64,000 nucleotides of DNA. It comes from Candidula unifasciata (lineage: Eukaryota > Mollusca > Gastropoda > Stylommatophora > Geomitridae). The notes beneath the pieces were generated by a model that saw only the letters and a program-made list of their open reading frames with translations, ran no database searches and had not been told where the DNA came from. Below are positions 48,331 to 60,318 of the stretch, one piece after another. Numbering within the stretch: the stretch's first letter is position 1; each line of letters starts with the position of its first letter. Location of the stretch: positions 62,001-126,000 of the forward strand of contig CAJHNH020006246.1 of the NCBI GenBank assembly GCA_905116865.2, given 5' to 3'. A program made the position numbers and the translations under genes.

Positions 48331-48519
48331 GTCAGCTGATCATGAGATAGCTCAGTCACAAGTGGTGATTGAAAGTGATGCATTAACTATCTGTTACAGA
48401 AAACTGTGGAAAATGTAGAAGCCTGAACCGAAAAGTGGGGTCTAAAGCTAAATAATTCAAAAAGCACAGCATCACTTTTCTCTCTCTCCCCCCAAAAAAG
48501 AAAAAAAATCGAAATTTGG

Positions 48520-49992
48520 ATAAAAAACCAGCTCATTCCACAGACTGACACTCCTACCTTTCTGGGCGTTACACTGGATTCGCGACTAACTTGGAAGTCA
48601 CATGTAGAAGAAGTACAGGGAAAAGCATTCAAGAAGCTTGCAGTGATGAAAAAATTAGCGGGTACCACATGGGACGCTAACTCTAGAATCCTAAAACAAG
48701 TATATACTGGAGCAGTCAGGCCAGTCATGGAATATGCCCCCACTGCATGGGCTGCAGCAGCCAAGACAACACTGGGAAAACTGGACAAAGTTCAGAATAT
48801 GGGATTAAGAATTGTTCTCGGAGCCATGAAAACCACTCCCATCAGAGAGATAGAAAGGATAGCAGATACTGAACCACTCGAACTCAGAAGACAATACAAA
48901 ACTCTTTTACAGTATGGGAAATTAAAAAGAAGTCACCCACTGCATTTTAAATTTCAAGAGAGAACAAAAAACAGACTGAAGCGTCAGAGCCCTAACCACC
49001 TTGCTAGAGAACTGTACAGACAGCACCAAGATCTGCTTGAAAGAGATGTTGCAATGTGCGAAAAACTTAGGCCAGAACCATGGACAAGCAAGTCAGAGAA
49101 AGCAAATGTAGTCCTAAAGGTACTAGGAATCACTTCAAAAGATGCCCACACGGAGATACAACAGAGAACCCTGGCTCTTGCTATGCCCTGATGAGAAGTA
49201 TCCAAACACCACTTGGACTCAGGTTTTCACAGACGGCTCTGCTACAGATGCAGTCAGAAATTGGGGGTTTTGGAATTTACATTAAACCCCCTAGCAGTAG
49301 AGGCAACTGCCCTCCTCTCTGCAGTCCAACATCTCATCACTCAAGAACACAGAGGGCACCAAATTTTTATACTTAGTGACTCATTGTCTGTTCTCCAATC
49401 ACTATCCAGCAAAAAACAAGACAAACTAATTGCAGATCTAAGGACCAACATTGGCTTACTCTCCAAGGAAGCAGAACTGGTCTTGCAGTGGATACCAGCA
49501 CACTGTGGTATTCAAGGAAATGAGAGAGCAGATGAGTTGGCAAAAGCTGGGAGTAATCTTCCACAACCTCATCCACCACACAGCTACAAGGAAACCAAAA
49601 CAGCACTAAAGCAGTCTTTCAAGTGGGAGTGGAGAAGGCAGAATGGAGATTACAGACCAGAAAGTGACAGCATAAACAAACTCAACAAGAAAGAACAAAC
49701 ATCAATTTTTAGACTTCGGACTGGACACTGTGGTCTTCGAGCACACTTGTACAGGATAGGCATAAAAGAATCTGCTGCCTGTGATTGTGGAGCAGAAAGT
49801 CAGACCCCTGAGCACATACTACAGTACTGCCCTAACCTTTCCCAGCAAAGACTGGATCTGGCCCAAGGGAGCCACATTGCAAGAGAAGCTATGGGGGACC
49901 GGTGGTGACCTTAAACGCACAATCCTATTTGTGACCCAGAAGGGACTCAATGTTTAGCATGACTAATGTCGAACGCAGAAGAAGAAGAAGAT
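48520..49992 (+). pseudogene. RNase H LINE, best preserved copy (RT thumb to 3' tail)
   Basis: Reads PTFLGVTLDSRLTWKSHVEE (RT thumb), then YTGAVRPVMEYAPTAWAAAA to 49188. A frameshift is followed by VFTDGSATDAV (RNase H first Asp), a second shift near 49263, AVEATALLSAVQHL (Glu), FILSDSLSVLQSL (second Asp), WIPAHCGIQGNERADELAKA (His and last Asp), IFRLRTGHCGLRAHL and CDCGAESQTPEHILQYCP. It ends gaagaagaagaag. Two single-base shifts in about 1.4 kb suggest a recent insertion; 5' truncated. Confidence 0.92.
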
Positions 49993-50756
49993 GCATTAAC
50001 TATTGTTTGATACTAAGGATTAATATACATTACATGGCTGTTGGGACCAACATTTAGTTCATGTTAACTGGATGTAACTAAGCACTGTTAAGAAAAACCG
50101 GGTTTTGCTGTATGTCATCGTGGAAGTCTTGTTCATCATTTTGGATGTTTAAATTAGTACTATTTTAATTAAGAAAAAATACAAAGGAACACGAAGGACC
50201 ACACAAACTGAATAGGTGGAATAAGGAAATTATCCTTAGATGAGAGAATAAGTAAAAGTTTCTACACACTTGATAGCTGATAGTGTCAGTATCCTGCTGA
50301 ACTAGTAGGTCAATATCCGCCTGTTTGAAAATTTAGGGCTAAACCATACTTCAAGGGAGAGAGGGCACTTTGACCAGCTATAAATAGCCCCCAAACACAT
50401 CATAGAAAACAAGCGCTGGCTATTTAGAATTTTATAAAAAATTTAATGTTTTAGGCCAGAAGGCCTAGCTCTAAGTGATAACATAGCCTACCAGCCGGCT
50501 TTTCAAGAGCAAATACCAAAAAAGAAGAAGAAAATATAAATTTTTTAAATCTTTGCTTGATAGCAATACTTCTCTATTGATAAATCATTTCAAGTCTCTG
50601 CTTCCTTAACACTCTTTTATAGTGACACAAGAAGAGTAAAAATATGGGACATTACTTTAAACAATTCTTCTGTAGGTATCAGTCTCATGAGAAGCATTGC
50701 TGTCACACACAAAGTTTTCTGAGAATCAGTATTTAAAGTCATCTTGCATAGACTAA
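49993..50756. other. No gene seen
   Basis: Unremarkable AT-rich sequence. Confidence 0.5.
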
Positions 50757-51050
50757 TAATATATGATAATTTTTCTTCTTTGTCGTGTTCACCGGCTTTA
50801 AACTCTGGTAGAAAGTCCTTGTTTTGCACCCACTTTTAGACTTAGTTTTGTTTTAGTGTTCAAGTTATGCGTGCACATCTGTTTTACAAATCTAGTTTAT
50901 TTGTTTGCAAACTGTTGGTTCCTTGCCTTTCTGGCAGATGCACTTGAACTTTACAGGAAACCTCTTGTTTATTCAAGTCTTGTGACATGCTTTTTGGGGA
51001 GGCTTTGGGTTTAGGGTTTACTCTCCCTTTCCCCCCACAGTGGACCCCCG
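50757..51050 (-). repeat. Repeat D copy
   Basis: Reverse strand: ggggtccactgtggg-type start, agcatgtcacaagacttgaa, gtgcatctgccagaaaggca, agatgtgcacgcataact, gtgaacacgacaaagaag. Confidence 0.7.
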
Positions 51051-51319
51051 AAATGCTCACAGGAAATATGATAATTAATAATGCTCTAAAATATGAAGAA
51101 AGAAATAGTAGGGTAGTACTTGATGGCAGAATACTGTGAGAGGAAGCAATTGATCAAGGACAGTGACGCAGAAGAGACGACAAAGGGTGGAATGATCAAT
51201 AAGCCTTTTGACTAGACCAAGAGCTGATAATTATGATGATGATACATTTCGTGAAAAATAATTCATTTTCTGACTTAAATACATTTCTTGTTGGTAGACA
51301 TATTTTAATCACTCTGGAT

Positions 51320-51480
51320 GATGGGGAGACTTGCCTATCATAATGGTAAAGCCATTTGCCTCACGGCCTGACGGTTGTGGGTTTATTTCAGGGTGTGCAC
51401 TATTCGTATCATGGGTGCAGTTTTTTTTAAAAATGAAGTTCTCTGGAAATCATCTCAAAGGGAGATCGAATCATTTGCTA
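51320..51480 (+). repeat. tRNA-like SINE head, diverged
   Basis: cctatcataatggtaaagcc and gacggttgtgggtttatttc resemble A and B boxes. The body is only loosely similar to SINE A. Confidence 0.4.
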
Positions 51481-51702
51481 TGTAACACGGTGCAGTAAAG
51501 TTGATTTTTTAATTAAACTTTATGTTAATTTCTGAATTAGCATTCAGCATATCATCTTGTCCTAGCCATGTATTAATCTTGTGTGTAATTAAACTTTGAT
51601 GCCCAGTGAAGACTGTATATGGGTTTTTTTTATGTCTGACTCCTGCATAGGATTCATGAACATCTATTTAATACACTCTTTGAGTTCACTTCTCCATGCA
51701 AG

Positions 51703-51968
51703 GAAAAAGTTGAGGACCCTTTTCCACGCCTTTAGGCATATAGGGCTAGACCTGTATTTTATAAACCAATCGGCACAGGATAGGTGATGTGGTCAGCATC
51801 ACGCTGGCGGCCTTTACTTCCCAGGACTGCACCCAGTACCCACCTCAAGGCTAGATTGACCTGGGAGCCAAGGTCATTTTGGGGAAAAGTTAGGCTCCGT
51901 CAGGGAGCAAACCCACGACCTTGTGATCCGCAGATGAGCGTCTAGTTGCTTCGCCACAGCGACTCCCT
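51703..51968 (-). repeat. SINE A, full length
   Basis: Reverse strand: gtcgctgtggcgaagcaact, gatcacaaggtcgtgggttt, body with tgatgctgaccacatcacct, 3' end gcgtggaaaagggtcctcaa. Confidence 0.92.
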
Positions 51969-53539
51969 CACTTGTCTTTAGCATTTCCTATTTATATGTC
52001 ACCCACCTTTTCAATAACATTTCTGGCAACTCTCTGTGGGGGTTCTGGGACCCTGTCTTGAGGTGGGGTATGGGACAGACTGACTTGCCCTTCAACTAGT
52101 AACACGACAGTCTGCCAACAATCCTTTTTAAAGGGCAGTGGCAGGAGATGATTTCCTACTTATCTTTAGTGAATACAAGACAAATCGGGACTAAGGCACA
52201 CCAAAAATTGCTCAGTTTCCCTTGCAACTAATCCATTATTCTGTTGTGTCATTATATGTCACATTGAGGTCGCAGTCTGTTCCTCCATTCTTTTGTATAA
52301 TGTTTGCGACCCGTTCAGTATCATAGAGGGAATCAAGTCCAGTCGCTTTTGAGTCTCATCAGTGTTCGTCTTAGGGGCCCTTTTGGGCTTGCCTTCTTAA
52401 TCCATTTATTTCCTGTTTTTATATTTTTGAACTCGAACACTAGTATGTAGGTTTTTTTTCTGTGACTGGTTTTCAAATTTACATTGGCCTCTGTTTTTTT
52501 TTTTTTCAAGCAATGTCCTGCTTTATTCAAAGTCCTAGCAGTTTTGTTGTTTGATAGGTATGTTTTATCATTGTATCATGGGAAATCTTTTACTCACTTC
52601 AATGTGTTTTCATTATCATGACACCAAATGATTTCCCAGTTAACTAGCATCTCTGGTTGGAGCCGTGCTGACCGCTTAGCTAGCTGAGACAGTGATCTGG
52701 GTTAAATTAAATAATTTATAATCTACGTTGCTGTTGACTGGTTGTGGCTGATTATCTCTCCTTGTTTTAGTTTGTATAGACGTGTGCATTATTTATGATG
52801 CGATGTTAAACTACATAAGTACATGCTTATATTTGTGTGAGCAGAGAGAAAAAAATACATAGTTCATATTGGCACAAATGCACACATAAGCTCACACACA
52901 CACACACACAAACAGCAACCACAGACAGGCATCCATTTGCGTAGTTCTAATCACGTATGTTTAAAATGACGTTTGAAAATGTTCTCTTTCAGTGTTCACC
53001 CCACGCCATCTTGCTTCTCTTAAACAGGGTGCATGTTTAACGACTTTTTTATTAAAAAATAATCCAGTTCCTATTTTCATAATCACCATCTGTGTAGTTA
53101 ATGCAACATATCCTGCTATTAATGTAACTTGGGGGGGGGGGGGGTGTAGTACTGTTTCCCCACATTACAGCTTTATTCACAATCGATTCTGCTAGTTAAA
53201 TTGCCAACTGTATTAGGGTGAGACACTTGGTTATCATCAGGAAATGACATAATACATTTTGGACCAGCTGAATACCTAACATTTGGAAACACATGCTCAA
53301 CCAAAAATACTCGTTAACACCATTAAAGCTACTATCAGTGACTAAAACACCGGTATATAGCAGTGATATTTTAAACCAACAGTTTCATGGGGCTTGAAAC
53401 ATGACGTGGCACGCAAATTTGATGATGATGGGCAATTGATTTCAAAAGACTACAGTCATTAGTTAAAACATTGAAATGCAAATTCAGGCCTTCTTAACAT
53501 GTAATAACTGATAAAAACGGTAACACATTAAAAGAAACC
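51969..53539. other. No gene seen; short repeats
   Basis: CA run at about 52896-52910 and a G14 run at 53131-53144. No exon recognised. Confidence 0.5.
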
Positions 53540-54250
53540 AAAGACATATTAGAAAGATGGAAAGAATACTGTAAAGGAATGTATGAGGATGTGACAAGTA
53601 ATTCAAAATCTACTTGTACCCTGTGTGGGTTCCGGGGCCCTATTATAGGGAAAACAAGAATAGACCCACTGCCTACCCAACAGCATGTTGTAAGAGTCGA
53701 CTAATTGGGAGCTTCCTTTGAAGTCGGAGTGCATCTGCCTGAGAGGCAAGGAACCAGCTGTCTGCATACAAATGAGTCTGATCTGTAAAACGGATGCACA
53801 CGCAACATTCATGTTCTGGAACAGGATTGCAGTCCAGAAGTGGATGAACAACCAGAACTTTCAGCCAGAGTTTACAGCTGGTGAATGCAAAGAAGAAGAA
53901 GAAAATCGACTTGTGAAAGTTATGAAAAAGAACCAGAGCCTTTACTGGATGAGGTACGGTACGAACAGCAATACACAGGCTGAAGAAAGCAAAGTCACCA
54001 GGTTGCGACGAAATACCAGCAGAACTAATTCAAGCAGGAGGAGAGGCCAGCGTCTGAATCTACCATGCACTGTGCTCAAAGATCTGGAACAGTGGCATTT
54101 GGCCAAAAGTGTGGAAAAGAACAGTCTATATCCCTCTTCCAAAGAAAGGAAATCTAAAGCTATGCTCCAACTACTACTGTACCATCGAGTTTCTTTCAGG
54201 CAGACTGTGATGAGAGCGATGTTCTACAAAGGACCTGCTACATGATGATG
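53540..54250 (+). pseudogene. RTE-like LINE with internal repeat D
   Basis: 53540-53620 reads ERWKEYCKGMYED, the segment before the RT domain. 53903-54180 reads AIHRLKKAKSPGCDEIPAEL, IQAGGEAS, then KIWNSGIWPKVWKRTVYIPL and PKKGNLKLCSNYY (RT fingers), with stops. It ends gacctgctacatgatgatga. Repeat D sits between the two parts, and most of the RT domain is deleted. Confidence 0.8.
53622..53901 (+). repeat. Repeat D, full-length reference copy
   Basis: About 280 bp: gtgtgggttccggggcccta, aagaatagacccactgccta, gcatgttgtaagagtcgact, gtgcatctgcctgagaggca, atctgtaaaacggatgcaca, agtccagaagtggatgaaca, gagtttacagctggtgaatg, and a GAA-rich tail. No coding capacity and no tRNA-like head. Confidence 0.9.
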
Positions 54251-55599
54251 ATGACAGTCATTGAACATAAACTAGCAACACACACAACACAGTGTTTTAG
54301 GGGCAATCCCAGGAGATGATTTCTTACTTATCTTTAGCGAATACAAGACAAAGCTGCATTAAAACACACAAAACATTAACACTTGATGTGTTCAGTCTAG
54401 TAAGTAAAGTGCTTTCTTTGTATGCCAGTGGTGCATCCTGTATATGTTGCTAGACTAAAATTGCCAGATACTTTGTTTCCCTTGCTTCATTTTTTTAGCC
54501 AATTTTTTTAAAATTTGTTTCCATTGAGTGCCGGCCTTCTTTACTTCACATGACATTTTCTGCCTACATAAATTATCTTCTGACGACCAGGTCATTTTCT
54601 AATCCACCAACTGAACCAAAGAGTCAAGCCGGCAAGTGAACTTCTAGTCACTTCATCCCCTTGCTGTGCCCATTTGTTTGTTTCCTATATGGGTGTTCTT
54701 GTGAACTCACTTAGTTCCTCCCTCGGCCTTCTCTATTTATAGGCCAAACAGGTCAACAGGTATTCCTGTTCTTGTGCAAGAATTGAGTCCCTCTGCGTCC
54801 ACAGTTTTTATCGAGGAGATGTATACACAAATTAAACTACAGTTTCATTAATTTTCGACATATTTTATAGAACTATACGTCATTTTTAAGGTAAATAAGT
54901 GTGCCAATTGAATATAACAATAAAGGCTCTTACAGACAAACAAAAAATGCTTTTGCTACAATCAACATTAATAACGTTTAGATCTAAACTAAAAGTTGTT
55001 CCCACAAAAGTAATGAAATATCAGTGCTAACTCTTTGATTCTGAGAGGGTATTGTTGCATCAGAGGAGGGGGTGGGGGGAGGGACATTTGTACTTTATCA
55101 AATTTAGCGCACGAAAATACTGCTATGAAACATACACATGTCACACATAACATAAATATAAATGATTAATAGTTATTATTATTTTTAGTAGACTACTACA
55201 ACATAAATTATACTGTTATTTAATAATTAGTAAACAAGCACAATCAGTATGCAATTGATATGTGCAATACTATTTTCACCCAGAGTAGTTTTCTTAACAG
55301 TACTTATAGCACTACTAAATATGTATCCTCAAGGTACAAACAGCACAAACGAATTTGTCCAGTTTCATCTTGTTGGATGAAATCAGTTCCTTATCATTGC
55401 TAATTTTTTGGTAACTGTTTAAAAATACAACACACATTTCTAATTACTGCATGCAACAACGCGTATAAGTATCATAAATGGTATATAATTTTAAAGGTAA
55501 TTAAAGCAAATTAAAAAAGACCATATAACTGCAAATTGCTGAGCAACATACACATATTAAACACAAAAATCCCAGTATAGATACCGGATCTCGTTGTTA
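54251..55599. other. Mostly unique; diverged SINE A piece
   Basis: 54515-54670 has weak reverse similarity to SINE A (aagtgaacttctagtcactt). No gene. Confidence 0.4.
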
Positions 55600-55801
55600 A
55601 AACTGTCTGGAACAAGACTAAAGCCCAGAATAAGATGAACAACCAGAAGTTTCTGCCAGAGTTTACAGCCAGTGTTCGCGAAGCAAAAGTCAGTTTACAA
55701 AAATTAACACAGACCGTACAACTGCAAATATGCATAAGAAGTAGATGAACAACCAGAAGTTTCCGCAAGAGTTTACAGCCAGTGTTCGCAAAGCAAAAGT
55801 C
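55600..55801 (+). repeat. Repeat D 3' part, duplicated
   Basis: agatgaacaaccagaagttt and gagtttacagccagtgttcg occur twice, at 55635-55690 and 55742-55800, separated by the unit's own flank, so a local duplication of about 107 bp. Confidence 0.75.
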
Positions 55802-57034
55802 AAATGGTTTAGGATTAAAATTATTAGTGTACTTCTACAACATATGATTATACTGTTAGTCAACACTAGTAAAGAGGCAAAGAGTGCCTTGCTGTGAGAG
55901 GTTAGTTAGTAAATATTGTTTTTATCCACTTACCCAGAGCTCTGAAATATCTTGACACAATTTATCCACAGTGTAGTTGCACCATTTATGCAAAATCACT
56001 ATGAAAGCAATAGTTTTCTTCCAACACAAAATAGTTTGCACCTGACAACTGTCGATATTCTCCAGATCTGGCTTCTAAATTACCTGTTTGTATTTTCCCC
56101 AAAAGTACGTTTCCCACATTCAAAGTAGAAAAAGAATAAACAGCCAGTTCCCAAAAATCCAAACTACTGACTAGAAACAGTGACACACACATCACAACAC
56201 GACTGTCTCCCGTGAATTTAAATTCAAATTGCTGTAATCTAACAGCAAAGTTTGAAAATCTTGTATATCCACTTCACAATATCCACTTGTAGATTTGTAA
56301 TACGAATTCATTCAGAACACAGAACTTTGTAAGCACATTAAAATGTCCCACAATGCAACACATGGAAAGGGCTTACACTAACCAGTTTTCCAGGGACTCC
56401 ATCCAAAAAGTCACGTGATTTAGTTAGATGGCGTAATCTAGAGAAGGCGGTGGTTCCTCCATCCATCAATTTTCCAGGTCGGTTTCTGTTTTGATTTCTA
56501 CTTGATCTCCCCGGTATTGCACGTTGGAGTATACTATTGTCTACTGGCAGCAGTGTTAAATGGCTGAATCATTTCAGTTTTTGTTTTCTTATGAATATGA
56601 AATCTAGCATATCCACATTTGCATTGATTTATGTTACTGAGCTACGGCCCAACACACTGGCTGTTCTTTGCTTTTTTTTTGGGGCACTTATTGCCCTTGC
56701 TACAGTGCCAGTAACGATTAGTCTTGTGGCAAATTAACACCCCCTGCTGTGTGTATTTTATACATGTGGTGTGAACAGGGAAGTTGCAGATCTTATCTGA
56801 TTGCTGCTGGTGTTTATCGTGTACCTATTTAAGACACCACATGGATTGTGTTATTTAATGAAGAGCTCAGCTGCCTTTCAGTCCGCTGTTGCTGCTTTCA
56901 ACAACGCTCGTTAAAACGCTGATTGTGTCGGTGTATATCCGTTTTAGTGCATCGTCAACGAAAGCCAGCAACATGTATTAGCTGTTTATGGTTGTGTGCT
57001 CGGCAGTTTTACGTTTAGTAGTTTGCCATTGCGT
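55802..57034. other. No gene seen
   Basis: A CACGTG (aagtcacgtgattta) occurs near 56409, with a GC-richer patch to 56520. No open frame or exon can be supported. Confidence 0.4.
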
Positions 57035-57170
57035 TAATACGTCCTTCGCCAAAACCACTATCGGTCGGCCGTCTGCTTAATTGCTCAGGTGGGAATCGAA
57101 CCTGGTTTGACGGAATTTTGACACCGCATTTGAAACCTTTTAACCACATACACTGTGGTAGTATTCCACT
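57035..57170 (-). repeat. tRNA-like SINE head (different family)
   Basis: Reverse strand: cagtgtatgtggttaaaagg (A-box-like), aggttcgattcccacctgag (B box). Not a good tRNA fold; probably SINE-derived. Confidence 0.4.
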
Positions 57171-57364
57171 AGTGGCTTTCTGAACACCAGGTAGCGCCAC
57201 GGTATCGTACTGGCTATTGGTTTTAACTGACATTGTGTGCGCGTTGTATATGCTATTTAATCTTTATGAAAAATACTGGGCGATCATCGGAACTGGTTAA
57301 TTTATTTGACTGTTCTCTTGTGTTCGCTTTCTTTTTCTGCATTCACCCTTTAGAAGGCAGTTGG

Positions 57365-57543
57365 CAGCGCTTTTCAACCTTCCTAATGCCGCGACATTTA
57401 ATACAGTTCCTCATGCTTTGGCGACCCTACAACCATACAGTTATTTACTACTTCATAATTTCAGCGATGGTCTTTGGCGACTCATGTGAAAGTGTCGTTC
57501 AACCCCAAAAAAATGGTCGCTGCCCACAGGTTGAGAACTACTG
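57365..57543. mobile_element. Short hAT-Charlie element resembling SPIN/URR1
   Basis: Ends cagcgcttttcaacctt and aggttgagaactactg are the inverted CAGCGGTTCTCAACC type. The interior matches the familiar layout: taatgccgcgacatttaata, cagttcctcatg, ttggcgactcatgtgaaagt, gtcgttcaacccc. It is 179 bp and non-coding. The 8-bp flanks do not match, so the duplication is lost or the ends eroded. Related families are reported in vertebrates and in a pond snail. Confidence 0.8.
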
Positions 57544-59326
57544 TGTTTACAATATGATGCGATATCCGCACCTTTTTGCCCAACGCCCTGTTTTGCAGCA
57601 AAGCCCTAATTAGTAGACTTTTTACTTTTACCTGACACGTGTTCCTGGTAATTGTGTCTGTTTCCTTCCACTCCAAATTTGGACCACGTGACCTACGCAG
57701 GCAAACCTTAGCTTTAAGTTTGTATATTTTATAGTTTATGCTCTCTGATCTCTGCTTCTGTGAGTGCCCAAAGCATACCTGTCATTTTACCCGACTTTCC
57801 GATTGTTGTGAGGGAAGGGGGTGTTGGGTAAAACGCTGCGACAAATTTAGCTGGCTTTATGTATGTCTAGAGACTTCTCAGGGGTTATTTAGCATACCCC
57901 TGATATGCTCTTCTGTTTATTCATCCTCGTCGTCGTTATTATAAGTACCATTACATGGTCGTCGTGACTGATCACACTTTCATTGCTCATTTCAAGGTCA
58001 TCTTCACCGCACATCGGACATAACCATAGGAGCTCCGATCTCCTCCTGAGTATGTCTCCAAGTGATTATAGACTAATAACCATCATCATTCTCCTCGTTT
58101 CTTGTTTGTGTTATGTTTTATAACATTTTTTCATGCCGCAATGAAAAGCTGCTAAGAATTGTCTTTTTTTTTATTGGCTTCCTCTTGCTATCTATTACAT
58201 TATATACCTTTTCGGTAATATAACATTAAAATGTCTATTGTCTGTGTCTTTTAAAATTGATTGCTTATCAAGGCTGTCCTGTGTCAAACGGCTTGTTTAT
58301 CATTGTCTTTGGATATCAGATGTGGGGGGTACGCCGCCGCTTTGAACCAGTCACTGACAAACGCCAAATGATTATGATGACTAAGAAGCAACAGTATCCT
58401 ATATAAATATTTCCATTGTCTATCTACTGTGTGTCTATGTTCCCGATTCTTGAACATATTCAATGACTGGGAGTTTATTTCTCAGGTTGTTTCTACAAAT
58501 TGAACTTTGTTAAGACGTCGATGTTCTGGGACTCGCACAAAAACTTACGTATTATATTTCCGGGCTTTTGTTTATCCTTCTGATTGTTGCTCTGTCTCAT
58601 GGTTGTTCTCGAGTTCTTTGCACCCAACATTGTAAACAGTCTGATTTGCTAGTGAAGATTAAGTTTCGACTTCAGGGCGATTTTAGCGAAGTTTCCTTGT
58701 AATACCGATAGTTGTTTCTTATCAAATTGCACTCTTTGGAGTCCAGTGATGTTGAAGCACGAGACTGGATTATGCCAAATCAAATTGCAAGATAAAGCGG
58801 TTGTTGTATGAATTCTTCTTCTTATATTGTTGTCACTGTTGTTGCCATGTATCCAGTGTCATTGTTGATGCGTCTAACACCTGTCCTAGTCAGTATTTTC
58901 ATTTTTTCTTGATCAGCATTATTCTAAGAATGTTTCTATAACATTTAATGTACAGCGGACTTAGTTTTTTGTTGCTGTTGTTGCTTATTGCGAAATGTCA
59001 GTGACTCGGCATTTATATGTTGCCACGGAACAGTCTAGTTCGCAAAATGTTACCTTTTGTTTGCACACTTACTAATATTTCGCCCACTGTTATTATTTTA
59101 TGTCGGTGTCTTTATGGGTTGTCCCGGTCAGGATCCGCCCTCCTGCAGAAGTTAAACAGTGCAGGTAAGCATGACAGAATATGGTATAACTACCATAGGC
59201 ATTTTTCTGCGCCACATTTCACACCCGTATAAACTACTATAAATACGTCGCTGACAGCGATTGTGTCAGGGGGCGATAATATTAGTTTTCTACCAGCAAA
59301 AAAAAATATGCATCTTTTTTTCCACT
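57544..59326. other. No gene seen
   Basis: No recognised exon or repeat. Confidence 0.45.
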
Positions 59327-59342
59327 CCCCCCCCCCCCCCCC
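59327..59342. repeat. Poly-C run (16 bp)
   Basis: Uninterrupted C preceded by an A-rich and T-rich stretch. Confidence 0.9.
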
Positions 59343-59639
59343 AACCCCTTTAGATGGCACGGGGATTTAACGAGCAAGTGATTGTCACCCATAAAATATA
59401 ATTGTTTGAAGGATAAACTAAACAGTAAAGAAATTGAAGTCTTACTGCCCACACATAGTTTCGAACCTTCCCCCTTTAAACGACGACATCCGTCCTGAAT
59501 ATAGCGGACAGGGCAGAAAACAACAATGCGTTTTGTCCCTTAGCTTAATTAATCCAGTAACAGAAAGTGTATTGATCGGTACTCATAGAAAGAAGTAGAA
59601 AGATAGAAAAACATACTAGACAACATAAAAATTAAAAGC

Positions 59640-59700
59640 TATAGTTACCGTGCCGGGAATTGAACCTGTCTTAGCAGTCCTTTGTGATTGTTGTTTGTGG
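59640..59700 (-). repeat. B-box-like fragment
   Basis: ccgggaattgaacctgtctt is a reverse B box; too little remains to call a tRNA or SINE family. Confidence 0.3.
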
Positions 59701-59799
59701 TGTGTTACTGTCAAAGAGCGTGCTGTGATAAAGTTGACGGATTTATGGGTATCTCCGCGAAGGCAAGGAGAAATTGAGTTATGTTATTTTTATGCCTTA

Positions 59800-60084
59800 C
59801 CCCTGTAGGTTCCGGGGTCGCATTTGGGAGGGGGAGACCACGGGACCCCCACCCCTCTTTCACAAGCATGTCGTACAAGGCGACTAATTAGGGATATTTT
59901 CTTTGTACTAGGAGTGCATCTGCCTGAGAGGCAAGGAACCACCAGTCTGCACACAAATAAATCGGGCAGATAAAACGAACTTGCACACTGAACTCCGATC
60001 TGGAACAAGACTAAAGTCCAGAAGTGGACGAACAACCAGAACTTTGCGCAGGAGTTTACAGCCGGTGGACACAAAGAAACAGAA
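59800..60084 (+). repeat. Repeat D copy
   Basis: gtaggttccggggtcgcatt, gcatgtcgtacaaggcgact, gtgcatctgcctgagaggca, agtccagaagtggacgaaca, gagtttacagccggtggaca. Confidence 0.88.
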
Positions 60085-60089
60085 AATAT

Positions 60090-60195
60090 CGCCTTTTACG
60101 ACATGCTTGCTGGTGTTCAGTGGATTTGCCGCCGCCCCGCTCCTCCCCCCCCCCCAAAAAAAAAATATTGGGCTCTGGAACCCCTATGGGGATTT
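60090..60195 (-). repeat. Repeat D 5' half, inverted
   Basis: Reverse strand: ggggttccagagcccaatat and agcatgtcgtaaaaggcgat, head-to-head with the preceding copy, like 31378-31810. Confidence 0.6.
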
Positions 60196-60318
60196 TATTT
60201 CTGCCAACAATTCTTTGATTCCCAGTTTCTTGAAAACCTGTAGTCGATTGTTTTTATCGTTGGTGAAAGTCATTCATATCTGAGCTTTACCTAATGATTC
60301 AAGGTTGTATGTAGGCGT

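Noticed and set aside
57035..57170. True tRNA genes at B-box-like sites (also 12450, 31083, 44638, 59640)
   Set aside because: None folds as a complete cloverleaf by eye, and several are repeated with constant non-tRNA bodies, so they are SINE heads.
57233..57613. 126-codon plus-strand open frame
   Set aside because: Half of it is the non-coding hAT-Charlie element at 57365-57543; no splice or homology support.
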